A stretch of 64,000 bases of DNA from Ciona savignyi. Taxonomy: Eukaryota > Chordata > Ascidiacea > Phlebobranchia > Cionidae. The stretch covers positions 725,876-789,875 of the forward strand of contig CH001689.1 of assembly GCA_000149265.1 (NCBI GenBank), read 5' to 3'. Below are positions 23,949-37,569 of this stretch, in pieces. A program made the position numbers and the translations under genes. The notes beneath the pieces are model-generated. The model was not told the DNA's origin. It did no database searches and worked only from the letters and a program-made list of their open reading frames with translations. Numbering within the stretch: the stretch's first letter is position 1; every line of letters begins with the position of its first letter.

Positions 23949-25862
23949 CAAATGGCCGACATTTTGCAGAATCGAAACTATAGACGCTGTGTAATCGTTT
24001 GTGTACGTAGGCAAGACAATTAACGGGCGATGCCTGAACCTAGTCAATTTATTTGTTAAACTAAAACACAATATATTACGCACAACACACTGCGAAAGTT
24101 CCGGTAACCCTACAGTGGGGCGAGATAATTTATGATTGCCCGGTAATATCACTGGCCGAACCTAAAGGGTAAAATTTCATACGCTCGCAAAATATAATTT
24201 ATTTTTCTGTGTCTTGTTTTCTCGCAATCATAGCCTCCAAAACGCAATAAATTTTGTTAAATGTTAGTCCACTTACCAAACATGATAAAAATGTAACTAC
24301 CCCACCTATCTGGGGTCTTTGACTGTTTTTAGCTAATTTGTTTTTCGCATTCTAATAAATTCTCCCACACCACAATAAAACATAAGTAAACGATTTTGTT
24401 TTCTTTGTTAGAAAATGAAAAAGAACTTAATTAAACTTTTGGAGGCGGTAGCAGTTTTTGTTTGTTAAATTTTTTGCTGACATAATATATTTTATTTCGT
24501 CCACATAACTTAAATAATTATTTGGGTTTGTTTCCTTTAGAGACCCACCAGTTTATTCTTTCCAAAATAAACGATATTATTTTTCATTAGACATGCCCAC
24601 GGGCCAAATCCGGCTTGGCCTGTCGGATTTTTTTCTGGCCCGCCGGATGTATCGACATGTTGTAAGACTAAATTGTGATGTCACAGCTACATGCTAAACT
24701 ATGATGTCACAGCTATATCTGTGCGTCGCTTGACGAAACAGTGCTTTCTGCTTTTACACAGTAATGTACCGTATTTCTATCTTTTTATCAACAGTGACAA
24801 CTGTATGTAAACTGTGACTCAATCATTTGGTCCGCCAGTCTAAGAATGGTTTAATTTTGGTCCCTGATTCAAAAAGTGTTTCCACCTCGGTATAGACCTT
24901 TAAAAGGAATATTTAAAATTATTGCATGCACTTAAAAACCCTTCAGAAAAAATGTCTTTATTTGAATTGATATAACCATAGCCTATTAATAAGGCGTATA
25001 TGTAAAAAAGCTATAGTCAACACGTTTTTTAGTTTGGAAAAATGCGTCATATGATATTTTAAAATTTTGTCCACTGGGTTACAATTTATACGTTTTTTCC
25101 TGTAGATGGTAAATCGTATAGTTTTTTATTGAGGTAAAGTAAGAATCCTTGCAGAACTGATTCCTAATACCGTTTTTAAATAGTTGGTATATGTATTGGT
25201 CGCGTTAACCACTTGGTCACCCGATCGACAAAGGGGAATCGTATAAGCGGTTTCATATTTGCAAAAATTACCAAGTGTGGCCATCGGGAAATGCTGTATT
25301 CAGCGGCTCATGCGCGACATCTACCGTTCGAAGTAATTATCAAAAAATTTAAAAGAAGAACGGAGATAAGGTACATTCGACAAGTTATAAACTAAACTGC
25401 CAATAATAGGAAATTAAATACGCACAGCATTGTATATCCACTGAAAATAAATCGATCAAAGGCATTGTCAGTAGTGAATATAATGTTCTATACTGCAACA
25501 GTAAATATATTATTTTATAAGCAAAAGCACAATAATAGTTACATCACGCAGGAAACTGTTATTCGTGGGGAAACGCCACAGATGTGACTTGCAACATTAT
25601 GATTAATGTAGGCTAATTTATAAAGACCAATGGTGTAGTTTACAGTGCAAGCTAATGTAGTGTCTACGTAGCGGTTTTGCCGTTATATTTCTGGTTACTT
25701 CGATAATTAACTACGTAAATATACTAGGATGATGATTGCCTCTTTAGTACATCGACCATTTTGGTAAAAGTTAGCAAAGGGATGAGACATGTTTTTTTTG
25801 TTTATTGGCCTAGCTGTATTAAACAATTTCTCCGACAAAAAGGTGTTATGTTAGACATAGAT
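23949..25862. other. Leader of unit 3
   Basis: It continues the SINE-B/SINE-A leader cut by the gag-only element, then matches unit 2 from 11845 onward. An extra segment of about 120 bp (24480-24590) is absent from unit 2. A reversed SINE-B tail (about 25165-25220) precedes the promoter. No gene seen. Confidence 0.5.
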
Positions 25863-25869
25863 TATAAAT
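25863..25869 (+). promoter_or_regulatory. TATA box of lectin copy 3
   Basis: TATAAAT, 52 nt before the ATG of the intact copy, in the block conserved in all units. Confidence 0.55.
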
Positions 25870-25914
25870 TATCGTTCTACAGAGTACGTTGCATGTTAGG
25901 TTAGGTATTTAATT

Positions 25915-28900
25915 ATGAACCTTGTTCGCTTGTTGGTTATTGCATGGGGTTTAAACATTGCTGCATCAGGTAAGGTTTAATTTTGTATAAAGTAACAGTA
26001 CACGAGGGTCTATAACTGTATACAAAACTGCCGCAGAGAATTAAATTTGTGTGTTAACGCCAAGATAATGTTATGTGAAATAAAGTACGGCTTTTGGTTA
26101 AATACACGTTTTTTGTATGCCTTTATCGGCTAAGTTTTAAGCCCGCATTTGCCTTGTTACGATGTTCGTATTTTAAATGGTATGCAGTACATAAATCGAT
26201 TGCGGTAACCATTCATACACACGCCCGTCTATTATAAGACTTTTAAACAGGCTAAATAACAAATCCGCGATCGACGTGTTACTAATATCTTTTTAGTCGA
26301 AAGTTATGTAGATTACATTAGTTCGACCGCATAGCTTATTGGATTGGTGCGTCGCATTTTAGCCGAAGGGTTGCAGACACGAAACTGGTCGGAATCTATT
26401 AGGTTGTATTCTATGGTTTTGCACTTAACGGCCTTGCATAGGCCCATCGTATTAATGGGTTCTGCTAAATTGAAGGAACATGTGAATCATACACAACATA
26501 CTGCACTAACTGCGGTAACCCGACGGTGGGCGCAAGGTGATTTGACGATTGACCGTGTGTTAATCTCCTTGGTTTTCCCATTCACGGGAATATCCTATAT
26601 ATATAAATCTGTTGCACTATTTATTTTACCAAATGCTTTTAAAATACTTATAAACTGTGGTTTTTTTAACTATGGTTGAGTTTTCGACCCCGGGATAAAA
26701 TCGCCAAAAACTTTTTTGAACAGAATTCCATATATGATTCGATCGTGGTAACCATTCGGCCATACGACAATTTTCAATCTGTAGTTTTAACTCCTCTTTT
26801 ATAACAGAGCTACCGACTTCCACCGGCGGAGGCCTTGATCTAAAATTTCCCTCGAATTCCCCAAAGACAAGGGCATTCATCGCTTACGGGTTGTGTATGA
26901 CGGCTGTACCCATTTTTGTTAAAGCTACAGTAAGAACTCGTGATCCATCTTTGCCGTACACATTTAAAGTAACAGTCACCCACATTTTTATCCACGGGTT
27001 TAATATGGAATTAGAGCGAACTGATCAGTCCTCAGGCTGGAATGTGGATCTTGTTATGAATTGGGTGTTTTACTCAGGTTAGTATAGAGCGTTAGTTTAT
27101 TATACTAGTTTAAGTCCTATTAAGCAATACCCGCCCAAAGATAAGACTTTGTATGTTTATTTTCTTACCGGGCTTTCCAGAGGACAACGTATTATAGCTA
27201 GCGAGCAGTTTCGATTCTACAGCTTTTGGGTTGAAAAGCCAAGCAAACTATGCCATTCGGCAGGAATTTGGAACATTCCGTTTAAAACGAAATTTAAAGC
27301 ATTTTCCCGACAGGTGGTAACGGAATAATGTATGGCAACCTCTACATTTGGATGCCCACTCCGGGAATTCAAACCGTCCAGACGAAAGCTCAATCTAACA
27401 AATCCTGCGAAAAATTTGGTGGAACGTTATTAAACATTATGAATAGGGAGATGTATTACAAAGTACATAATTACGTCAACGCCACGTATATAAGAGGAAT
27501 CCACTCGGAAAGTTGGACTGGGATGAATTTCGACCCAACGGTTTGTGTCAACCCTTTTTTATATTCATTACAATATTCTAAGCTTTATTAAATGATAGGA
27601 TAGGATATTTACGTTTATCACAATGAATGGGAAAACCAGGGGGTTAACACACGGGCAATCGTCAGAAACCTCGCGCCCACCACCCGGTTACCAGAGCTAT
27701 TGCAGTTCCTTCAATTTAGTAAAACCATTTATCCGCAGGGTTCAGGCAATGTCCGTTAAGTGCCTTGTCCAAAGACACAGCTGACTAGCTAGCGACCAGT
27801 TTCGTACCCTCAACCCTTGGTCTAAAAGGTGACGCACTTAACAACCAGAATAAATCTGTCGGACTGGTTAATGTGACTTGGATAGGAGGGACAGGATATT
27901 CATCTTTATCCCCGTGAATGGGAAAACCAAGGGGGTTAACACACGGGCAATCGTCAGAAACCTCGCGCCCACCACCCTGTTACCAGAGCTATTGCAGTTC
28001 CTTCAATTTAGTAAAACCATTTATCCGCTGGGTTCAGGCAATGTCCGTTAAGTGCCTTGCCCAAGGACACAACCGTCTAGCTAGCGACCAGTTTCGCACT
28101 AGCAACCTTTCGATTGAAAGGCGACGCACTTAACCGTTAAACCAACGGGCCGGACGACTTGTTAGTATGCGCATATTTGGCGACCATGCTTTATTTGCCA
28201 TTATTTAATACTGGGCCAAAAATGAATAAACTAAACTAAACTGAATCACCCATATAATTGAAGATAACACGAAATTGAAAACCCTTTCAGGTAACCATTA
28301 CATTTTTTAACATAACGGTTTTTAACAACATTTTTAACAAAATGTTTCTCTCAAATATAGCCCAACTTCTGCCAACAAGAGTTTTAATACTTTAGCAATA
28401 AATTGTGGTCTGGCCGCCTTGTCTGTAGATGACACATCTAAGACTTTCTACACACAACTCAACACTAGTGGCGCCGTTAATCAATTTCAGACTGAATATC
28501 TTGGTGGGTTAGTGCGTCGCCCCATAATCTATGAGTTACGGGCTCAAACCGATTACTAGCTATTCAGTTGTTTCTTTGAGCGAGAAATTTACTGGATATT
28601 AACTGAACCTATAGATAATTATTGAATTCTTTAAAAATTAAAGGAACGTCTCAACCATGCGCACATTCTGCAATATCACCAGTAACCCAACTGTGGACGC
28701 GAGGTAATCTGGCTAAGACCGTGATAACGCTCCTTTACATATTTTTTACTTTTTGGGGGCTAAGATTTGATCCCATGACCGGCTTGTCTGTAAGACCGTT
28801 TTTTTTTATAATTGGTATATGTATCGGTCGAGTTAACCATTCGGTCACATGTCCGTACTCGTACATATTTTTTTACCAACCCAAGTTTCGAACAAATGGT

Positions 28901-29383
28901 GGGCTCGTTACTCGGATTATGTTTTATATAGGAGTAGGTATGTGTATCAGTCGCGTTAACCATTTGGCCACACGTCCGTATTACTTTAATATTTAAAATT
29001 TAACCTGACTATTAAATTTATTTATACCATTTTGGCCACATAATAAGATTATGACTATTCGTTAACCATTTGGCCACACGTCCGTACTACTTTAATATTT
29101 AAAAATTTAACCTGACTATTGCCTATGTGGTAACATCATTGTGGTTCAATCACCTGCATAACTATGATAATCTTATACCATCTCAATTCTACAGAACAAT
29201 CAAATGTTTACGAGCTCAGGCCAGCAAGCCTACAACGGAAAGTGGCGGAAAAACTACCCAAGTCGGGGTCCAGAATTCACAGTGGTGTTGTTTCGAGTAA
29301 AGGATGTCAGCACCAGCGGAATACAAAACCACCGAGAAGGACGCGCTTTTGCCACACGCGATCTCTGCACTGTGTTGTTGTAG
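25915..29383 (+). CDS. Secreted H-type-lectin-like + C-type-lectin-like protein, copy 3 (intact)
   Basis: Exons are 25915-25969, 26808-27077, 27314-27540 and 29195-29383 (TAG). All introns are GT-AG, phases 1, 1, 0. The product is 246 residues. Residues 1-18 are a hydrophobic signal peptide. Residues about 20-109 resemble an H-type lectin: a short beta-rich domain with HGFNMELERTDQ and a closing VMNWVFYS. Residues about 117-246 fit a C-type-lectin-like domain: Cys140 followed by EKFGGTLLNI, SWTGMNF at 175-181 in the WIGL position, FTSSGQ, NGKW and a final Cys242. That leaves one long disulfide; the usual inner pair is missing (Phe where the third Cys is expected). EPN/QPD and WND calcium-ligand motifs are absent, so calcium-dependent sugar binding is unlikely. 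Asn164 (NAT) is a possible glycosylation site. The exon 4 frame was chosen because it continues the fold; a longer open frame in another phase does not. It is probably an extracellular recognition protein, but the ligand is unknown. Confidence 0.8.
26335..26597 (+). mobile_element. SINE-A in intron 1 of copy 3
   Basis: A nearly full copy with head ttggattggtgcgtcgcatt, ending at cccattcacgggaatatcc. Truncated versions occupy intron 1 of copies 1 (7860-8082) and 6 (62325-62545). Copies 2, 4 and 5 lack the whole segment, which explains their 300-nt introns. Confidence 0.7.
27594..28153 (-). mobile_element. Two reversed SINE-A copies in tandem, intron 3 of copy 3
   Basis: Copies at about 27594-27870 and 27880-28153, each beginning with an aggata-type tail and carrying the gggggttaacacacgggcaa body. 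The pair is unique to this unit. Either the second SINE inserted into the tail of the first, or the block was duplicated. Confidence 0.7.
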
Positions 29384-29906
29384 GGGGCAGTTGGTAGTAC
29401 TGTCGTGTGGCTGAATGGTTAACGCGACCGATACATAATCTTATTATTATACAAAAAAACGATCCTGGTGACAAGCCCATCATGGGTTCGAAACTTTACT
29501 CAGTAAAGAAAATTTGTAGGGGACAGTACGGTCGTATAGCCGAATGGTTAACGTGAGTGATACATGTACCTTTTTCAACATAGAAAACCCGGCTTGGTAA
29601 CAAGCCCATCATAATCAGTGTTCAAATCCTAGCCCGGTTAAAAACAAATAAAAAAAAACACAAAAACGGAAACACCTTTTAAAGCAACTGGAAACATTAC
29701 CGTTCTTCGTTTTGCTACCGTTGATTTTCCCTATTTTTAACCGAGCCAAGTTTTGAACCCACGATGGGCTCGTGACAAAACCGTTTTTGTAAAGAATAGG
29801 TATGTATGTATCGGTCGCGTTAACCATTCGGTACATTTGTTTTTTCTGTTACACACCTATTAACGAGCTCTTCACTGGTTTTGATATATTCTCGGTTACA
29901 AAAGCA

Positions 29907-29930
29907 ATATATATATATATATATATATAT
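29907..29930. repeat. (AT)12 microsatellite
   Basis: A perfect run of 12 AT units. The same site has about 9 units in unit 4 (38096-38113) and about 5 in unit 2, showing length drift since duplication. Confidence 0.9.
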
Positions 29931-31620
29931 CCCAGCATTCTTGTAACTTTAGTTACTTATATTTTGCTAGACGACAATTAATTATCTAATTGATTAAATC
30001 AGGCACACAATGTTGCACTAAGACAGAGTCAGTAAGTATTAACTAACAAAGAACGAATATATTGATTTTTATGTGTAGCCAAACCAAATGCTGTGTTTGT
30101 GTCAATTCTGTTTAAGAAAACATTGTACCTTATACGATTGATTAGCTTGGTGGGTTAGTTCGTTGCCTTTCAGCCGAAGGGTTGCTGAAATTGGTCACTA
30201 GCTAGTCTGTTGTGTCCTTGGGCAAGGCATTTAATGAACATTGCCTTTCTCCAGTAAAATGATGTGTTTTACTAATTTAAAGAAACATCTAACATCATAC
30301 ACCATTAATAGCCCCAGTTACCCGACTGGGAGCACGAGGTAATCTAAAGATTACCCCTTTGTTAATCTCCTTGAATTTCCCATTTATAGGGATAAAAACA
30401 TGAATATCCTGTCCTTTTCCTTCTTAGCATCATTTTTAATTTGAACAGATTTTCCTCAAAATCAAACGGAGGTTTTTTAAAACCCATTTAGTAAATTACT
30501 CTTATGCCGATATAGGCCCCTGTTATCTATTTTTGGTTGTTTTACAACTATGGACCTTGAAGAACCGACCGGTAAAGACTACTTTTTTTTTCTTAAAGCA
30601 TTGTATACCCTTGCGTTTTGTAATACTCTCCTAGCCACCGAAACACTGTCAACTGTTTTATAATCTTTCTAATTATTATTATTGTTCCATTTGTTTTTCA
30701 GTATTATTAATCTTGTTGTAAGTTCTAATCGTAATAACTGGACAAACAAAAACAAACTAATGTCAACGAGTTTAAAGTGTATAACAGTAAACAGGATATA
30801 GCTACATTTTGGATATGCATGTTGTATCCTAGTAAATAGAAACGCGCAAGAAGTGTGAATCTTTTTTTTCCTAACGCCATGCAATCGCTACTAAAGTGCA
30901 TTGTGTATGATTGAGTTGTTTTAATTACTTTTTGATTGAGTTCTTTCAATGACTAAGAATCATCGTCTTCTTTTGTAGCCTGTATTACTGCACTCTTTCT
31001 GGCAGATTAGTTTGGGTGGGTTAGTACGTCGCCTTTCAGTCGAAGGGTTGCAGATATGAAACTCGACGCTAGTTAGTCGGTTTTGCCATTGGGCAAGGCA
31101 CAACAGATATTACCTGAACCTAGTGAATTAGTGGGTTCTACTAAATAGAACGTGTGAATTATACACAACACACTGCAATTGCTATGGTAACCCGACGGTG
31201 GGCGTAAGGTGATCTGACGATTGCCCGTGTGTTAACCACCTCGGTTTTTCCATTTACGGGAAAAACATGAATATATTATCCTATGCTATCCTTTCGGAAA
31301 AAAAAAACGGCTGCGTGGTTGCGCGTACAGCAAAGAATAGTAGGTTCAAAACCAGCCTCTCGCTAGTTGACTTTGTCTGGAGGCACTATACTTCATACAT
31401 GGTTCATGAATTTAACGGTAATTAAAACTGTGCTAATTTCACCGTGATTTTATAACGCTTCAATTAACCCTGGCGTATATCTTGTGCAATAATTTTCCTT
31501 GCATTTTTCCACCAACCGGTGTTTTAAACATTAACTGGTGATATCTTGAAATCGAATAAATACGCAACAAAGGTAAAACCTCACTCAGAAAGGAAAATAA
31601 AAAGAACTATAGATTAATCT

Positions 31621-31815
31621 TTACACTAATTTGTCATGTCGATCAGTAGGCCTACTCTCCGGGTCAAATTCAACAGTAGAAAGTGTCAAATTGTTGCAGA
31701 TTCTTTTCACACCACTCAATAATATGAGAGTCGAAGCAAATCCTCCGAAAACCAACGTTTTAAGATGACATAAAGCATCTATCAAATTTTGTGTGGTTTT
31801 TATAGAGTGCCGCAA
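31621..31815 (-). other. Conserved minus-strand open frame (best copy)
   Basis: 64 codons, open, with a 17-residue hydrophobic stretch. Unit 4 at 39800-39994 differs at one residue. Its status as a gene is doubtful: no signal, no partner exon, and unit 5 is frameshifted. It is listed because two copies keep the frame. Confidence 0.25.
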
Positions 31816-34800
31816 ACCATTTGTATTACAGACAGGGTATTAAAGATGTTTAAAATGGTGTCGGTACCAAACGATCAATGATACGTTAAGGGTTAAAGTC
31901 GTATTTATTCATTACTCGCGCAACGGTTCGGTAAGAAAACACGAACGGGCATGAGTTTTGCCATCTCACAGCAAATAAATGGTAGTCAGTTCTAAAAAGA
32001 ACTATTTGTGGGTCCCAAGTGGACATATGAACGAGGCAGTGGTAGTCAGTTCTGGAAGGAACTATTGGTGAGTCCCAAGTGGACTGATGTGTAAATACAA
32101 AACACGGCAATTTATACTGAAAGTGACAATGGGCGCGAATGCAATAAAACAGGGCGTCCGCGTTTTATGACGTTTGTCGTGACGATCAATGTGTTGTTTG
32201 TTCTGTTGTACAACCGGTGCAATTAATATATATAATGATTGTGGGAAATTATTACACGAAAATTTGCAACAATGGCTTTACAACGACCGCCTCACATACT
32301 TGTTAGGAGAATTGTTAGTTTTCTTTTATTTTAGGCTAATTTTAGGCGTAACTTGACAATTTTCGAATGATCAACTCATATCCTTACTCATATATAAGTT
32401 GACCAACCAAAGAAATGACGGGCTAAATATTTTTCAGCTTTATAGTGATTTCAATAATGTGTTTAGGATAGGAGGATGTTCATCTTTATCCCCGTGAATG
32501 GAAAAACCAAGGGGGTTAACACACGGGCAATCGTCAGATCACCTCAATTTGGTAGAACCCATTATTCTGCTGGGTTTAGGCAATGTCCGTAAAGTGCCTT
32601 GCCCAAGGACACAACCGACTAGCTAGCGACCATTGAAAGGCGACGCACTTAACCTTTAGATTTAGACCAACGGGCCGGTTTACCCGCAAGAATACCTTTT
32701 GGCTTAGTTCGTCGCTTTTAAGTGAATGGTGAGGATCTTAAATTGGGCATGGCACTTAGCGGACATCGCCTGAACAAAATAAATGTGCTAAAACTGAAAT
32801 TACGTATCAAACACAACGATGTGCATTCGCTCTGGAAATCCGGTAAGGGTGAGCGCGGTAATCGGACTGGTCTTAAGGAATTTAAAGATGGGTACTTTAA
32901 TTTACCCTTTTTAATTTTAAAATCTATTAATACTTGTTTAAACATATATAGTCACAAGTGTACAAAAGCGTCGTCACAAGTGTAATAAAAAAGCATATCA
33001 AACAAGACTAAACGTAAAGCAGTTTTGCTTTACGTTAGTCGCTAGATGGCGCAAATGGCCAACTTGCATTGGCGCAGAATTTGCAGAACTAGAACATCTT
33101 CTTAGAATTAGCGTAAAAGGTGTGTTACGCATTTGGGGTCATTTCGCCGTATCATTTGTAGTAGTAATGGATGCGTAGGTGTGAATCGCTTTATACGTAG
33201 TGGATGTAATATAACCTTTTAGAATGAGAAACATTTTTAGGGGATTTTGATGTCCTTATTAAGTTAAGTTACTTAGTTAGTTGGTCCTATCGTCTAAAGT
33301 TGTATTTAGTTAGGTAACAGACTTAAATTAAGAAATATTGTTAAATTTTAATTATTTAGCAAAATTGAGTTACGTTTTGTAGGCGAAATAAGCTTTTAAA
33401 GCCAGGAAACGTAAAAAAATCATCTGATCAGTTAACAAAAGGTGGTTTTATACATTGTTTTCTCTACAGATTTGTATTAACTAAGTTTTTGTATTGTTTT
33501 GTGTGTGGGCCATGTTATAATGTAGCATAGGTCATATTATGATAAAAAGTTAACAAATAAACTAAACTATCAGCCTACATAATATCCTTTAGATAATATC
33601 TAGGAAATTTGTTTGCTTAAAATTGTTTGATACATGCCTTTTTTCTTTTCTAATTTCAAGATTCTTTATCTACTTAGGTGGTGAGACGCGGCCGACGTTG
33701 TCACACGGGCAATTGTTAGAATGTCGCGACAATATGTAATAAACGTCATCACACCAGCAATTGTCAGATAACCCCTTGTCCACAGTCGGAGCTTCAGAGG
33801 TATTGCAGTGTGTTGAGCTGGCCGATATATTATCGTGACCTTTTGTTTTACCCATTCATCCACACTACTAATCGTCTTATCCAAAGACATAACCATCTTG
33901 GCAGAGATAGACTTACGTCACATAAGTTTTTGGCGACCACCGGGCTCTACGGACTAACAAGTTGGTCACTGGTGTTTAAGATTTCTGATTAGGCCATGAA
34001 TCCACAATCATCATGCAAAGATCTTTAAAACAAAAAAGGTTGTAAGTTCATTCAGAGTGACGAATGAAATTTGGAGTTTTGTTCCACAAAATGGCCGCGG
34101 GAGTTGGTGGTTATACCGTCATTCATAACTTGGTGCGCGACTGAATATTCGTAAATTATGGAACGGTCTCCTGTCCACTTAATTAACGAGATTGATTCTT
34201 GTGGTCTTGGTGACAAGCCCATCATGGGTTGGAAACTTATCCCAGTAAAATGTAACGGTAGTGTGAACGAATGGTTAATCTGCAAATGGCCGACATTTTG
34301 CAGAATCGAAACTAGACGCTGTGTAATCGTTTGTGTACCTAGGCAAGACACTTAACGGGCGTTGCCTGAACCTAGTTGATTTGTTTGAACTAAAACACAA
34401 TATATTACGCACAACACACTGCACTAGCTCCAGTAAACCTACAGTCGGACGAGATAATTAATGGATTATCCGTTCGAAGTAACTTTCAAGAAATTTAAAA
34501 GAAGAATTTTAACAAGGTACATAGGCCTACGACAAGTTTTAAACTAAACTGCCAATAATACAAAATTAAATACGCACAACAATTGTATATCCACTGAAAA
34601 TGAATCATTTAAAGGCATTGCCAGTAGAAGTAGTGAATATAATGTTCTATACCGCAACAGTAAATAGATTATTTTATAAGCAAAAGCACAATAACAGTTA
34701 CATCACGCAGGAAACTATTATTCGTGGGGAAACGCCACAGATGTGACTTGCAACATTATGATTAATGTAGGCTAATTTATAAAGACCAATGGTGTAGTTT

Positions 34801-35019
34801 ACAGTGAAAGCTAACGTAGTGTCTACGTAGCGGTTTTGCCGTTATATTTCTGGTTACTTCGATAATTAAATACGTAAATATACTAGGATGATGATTGCCT
34901 CTTTAGTACATCGACCATTTTGGTAAAAGTTACCAAAGGGATGAGACATGTTTTTTGTTTATTGGCCTAGCTGTATTAAACAATTTCTCCAACAAAAAGG
35001 TGTACTGTAAGACAAGGTT

Positions 35020-35026
35020 TATAAAT
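35020..35026 (+). promoter_or_regulatory. TATA box of lectin copy 4
   Basis: TATAAAT, 50 nt before the ATG. The two missing bases lie between box and ATG (ctacagtacgttg instead of ctacagagtacg). Confidence 0.5.
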
Positions 35027-35069
35027 TATCGTTCTACAGTACGTTGCATGTTAGGTTAGGTATTTAATT

Positions 35070-37569
35070 ATGAACCTTGTTCGCTTGTTGGTTATTGCAT
35101 GGGGTTTAAACATTGCTGCACCAGGTAAGGTTTAATTTTGTATAAAGTAACAGTACACGAGGGTCTATAACTGTATACAAAACTGCCACAGAGAATTAAA
35201 TTTGTGTGTTAACGCCCCTCGCATTTTCCCAATAACGGGGATAAACAAGATTATGTTATGTAAAATAAAGTACGTTTTTTGGTTAAATGCACGTTTTTTT
35301 GTATGCCTTTATTTAAAATCACCAAAAACTTTTTGGAACAGAATTCCATATATGATTCGATCGTGGTAACCATTCGGCCATACGACAATTTTCTATCTGT
35401 AGTTTTAACTCCTCTTTTATAACAGAGCTACCGACTTCCACCAGTGGAGGCCTTGATCTAAAATTTCCCTCGAATTCCCCAAAGACAAGGGCATTCATCG
35501 CTTACGAGTTGTGTATGACGTCTGTACCTATTTTTGTTAAAGCCACAGTAAGGACTCGTGATCCATCTTTGCCGTACACATTTAATGTAACAGTCACCCA
35601 CATTTTTATCCACGGGTTTAATATGGAATTAGAGCGAACTGATCAGTCTTCAGGCTGGAATGTGGATCTTGTTATGAATTGGGTGTTTTATTCAGGTTAG
35701 TATAGAGCGTTAGTTTATTATACTAGTTTAAGTCCTGCTAAACAATGCCCGCTCAAAAATAAGACTTTTTGTATGTTTATTTTCTTACCGGGCTGGGTTT
35801 CAAATTCTTATCGGCTGGTTATCAATGGCATTTATTTATACAGTTGATACATGTTAATCGTAAGACTGCTTCGTATACAGCATTATATTTTTAGCTAGAA
35901 GTTTACTATTAAAGGTTTTAACATTGTAGTGGAAAAATATTTTAATTCTTATTTGTCACTAAACATGAGGAATACCACTGACAATCATTAGATTTTTCTT
36001 CGTGTCCACTACAAAGTTACCCGAGCTATTACTGTGTGATATATTTAATAAAGTCGTTTTTAAGATTATTTAACAACCAATAATCCATTGGTTCCAGAGA
36101 TCGTCCGCTAAGTGCTTTCCAGAGGACAACGTATTATAGCTAGCGACCAGTTTCGATTCTACAGCTATTGGGCTGAAAAGCTAATCAAACTATGCCGTTC
36201 GGCAGGAATTTGGAGCATTCCGTTTAAAACGAAATTTAAAGCATTTTCCCGACAGGTGGTAACGGAATAATGTATGGTAACCTTTACATTTGGATGCCTA
36301 CTCCTGGAATTCAAACCGTCCAGACAAAAGCTCAATCTAACAAATCCTGCGAAAAATATGGTGGAACGTTATTAGACATAATTAATAGGGAGATGTATTA
36401 CAAAGTACATAATTACGTCAACGCCACGTATATAAGAGGAATCCGCTCGGAAAGTTGGGACTGGGATGAATTTCGACCCAACGGTTTGTGTCAACCCTTT
36501 TTATATTCATTACAATATTCTAAGCTTTATCAATTGATAGGATAATATATTTACGTTTATCGCCGAGAATGGGAAAACCAGGGGGTTAGCACACGGGCAA
36601 TCGTCAGAAACCTCGCGCCAACCTTGGGCTAAAAGATGATGCATTTAACAACCAGACTAAATCTGTCGGACTGGATAATGTGACTTGTTAGTATACCTAT
36701 ATTTGGCGACTTTGCTTTATTTGCCATTATTTAATACTGGGCTAAAAATGAATAAACTAAACTAAACTGAATCACCCATATAATTGAAGATAACACGAAA
36801 TTGAAAACCCTTTCAGGTAACCATTACATTTTTAACATAACGGTTTTTAACAACATTTTTAACAAAAGGTTTCTCCCAAATATAGCCCAACTTCTGCCAA
36901 CAAGAGTTTTAATACTTTAGCAATAAATTGTGGTCTGTCCGCCTTGTCTGTAGATGACACATTTAAGAATTTCTACACACAACTCAACACTAGTGGCGTC
37001 GTTAATCAATTTCAGACTGAATATTTTGGTGGGTTAGTGCGTCGCCCCATAATCTATGAGTTACGGGCTCAAAACCGATTGCTAGCTAATCAGTTGTGTC
37101 TTTGAGCGAGAAATTTACCGGATATTAACTGAACCTATAGATATTTATTGGGCTTTTTTTAAATTAAAGGAACGTCTCAACCATGCGCACACTCTGCAAT
37201 ATCACCAGTAACCCGACTGATGTGGACGCGTATGTATCGGTCGCGTTAACCATTTGGCCACACGTCCGTACTACTTTAAAATTTAAAATTTAACCTGACT
37301 ATTGCCTATGTGGTAACACCATTGTGGTTTCTTAATCACCTGCATAACCATGATAATCTTATACCATCTCAATTCTACAGAACAATCAAATGTTTACGAG
37401 CTCAGGCCAGCAAGCCTACAACGGAAAGTGGCGGACAAAGTACCCAAGTCGGGGTCCAGGATTCACAGTGGTGTTGCTTCGAGTAAAGGATGTCAGCAGC
37501 AGCGGAATACAAAACCACCGAGAAGGACGCGCTTTTGCCACACGCGATCTCTGCACTGTGTTGTTATAG
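35070..37569 (+). pseudogene. Lectin copy 4, one frameshift late in exon 3
   Basis: Exons are 35070-35124, 35426-35695, 36256-36483 and 37381-37569 (TAG). Exons 1, 2 and 4 are open. Exon 3 is 228 nt because of a third G at 36457-36459, just before the WTGMN core of the C-type-lectin-like domain. Downstream of it the reading becomes WDWDEFRP. If real, the shifted frame would lose the second half of the lectin fold. If it is a base-calling error in a G run, this copy is functional. Exon 4 has one substitution in its last codons (TTG to TTA before the stop). Intron 3 is short (897 nt), lacking the reversed full SINE-A found in copies 2 and 5. Confidence 0.7.

Larger units (their letters stand above)
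29384..35019. other. Spacer between lectin copies 3 and 4
   Basis: It contains the SINE-B trio (29396-29508, 29526-29645, reversed 29745-29832), an (AT)12 tract, forward SINE-A copies (30146-30418 and 31011-31294), the conserved minus frame (31621-31815), the 60-bp duplication (31980-32090), an uninterrupted reversed SINE-A (32465-32668), the gcgtaaaaggtgtgttacgc block, the anchor at 33485 and the SINE leader of unit 4. No gene with a recognised domain. Confidence 0.5.
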
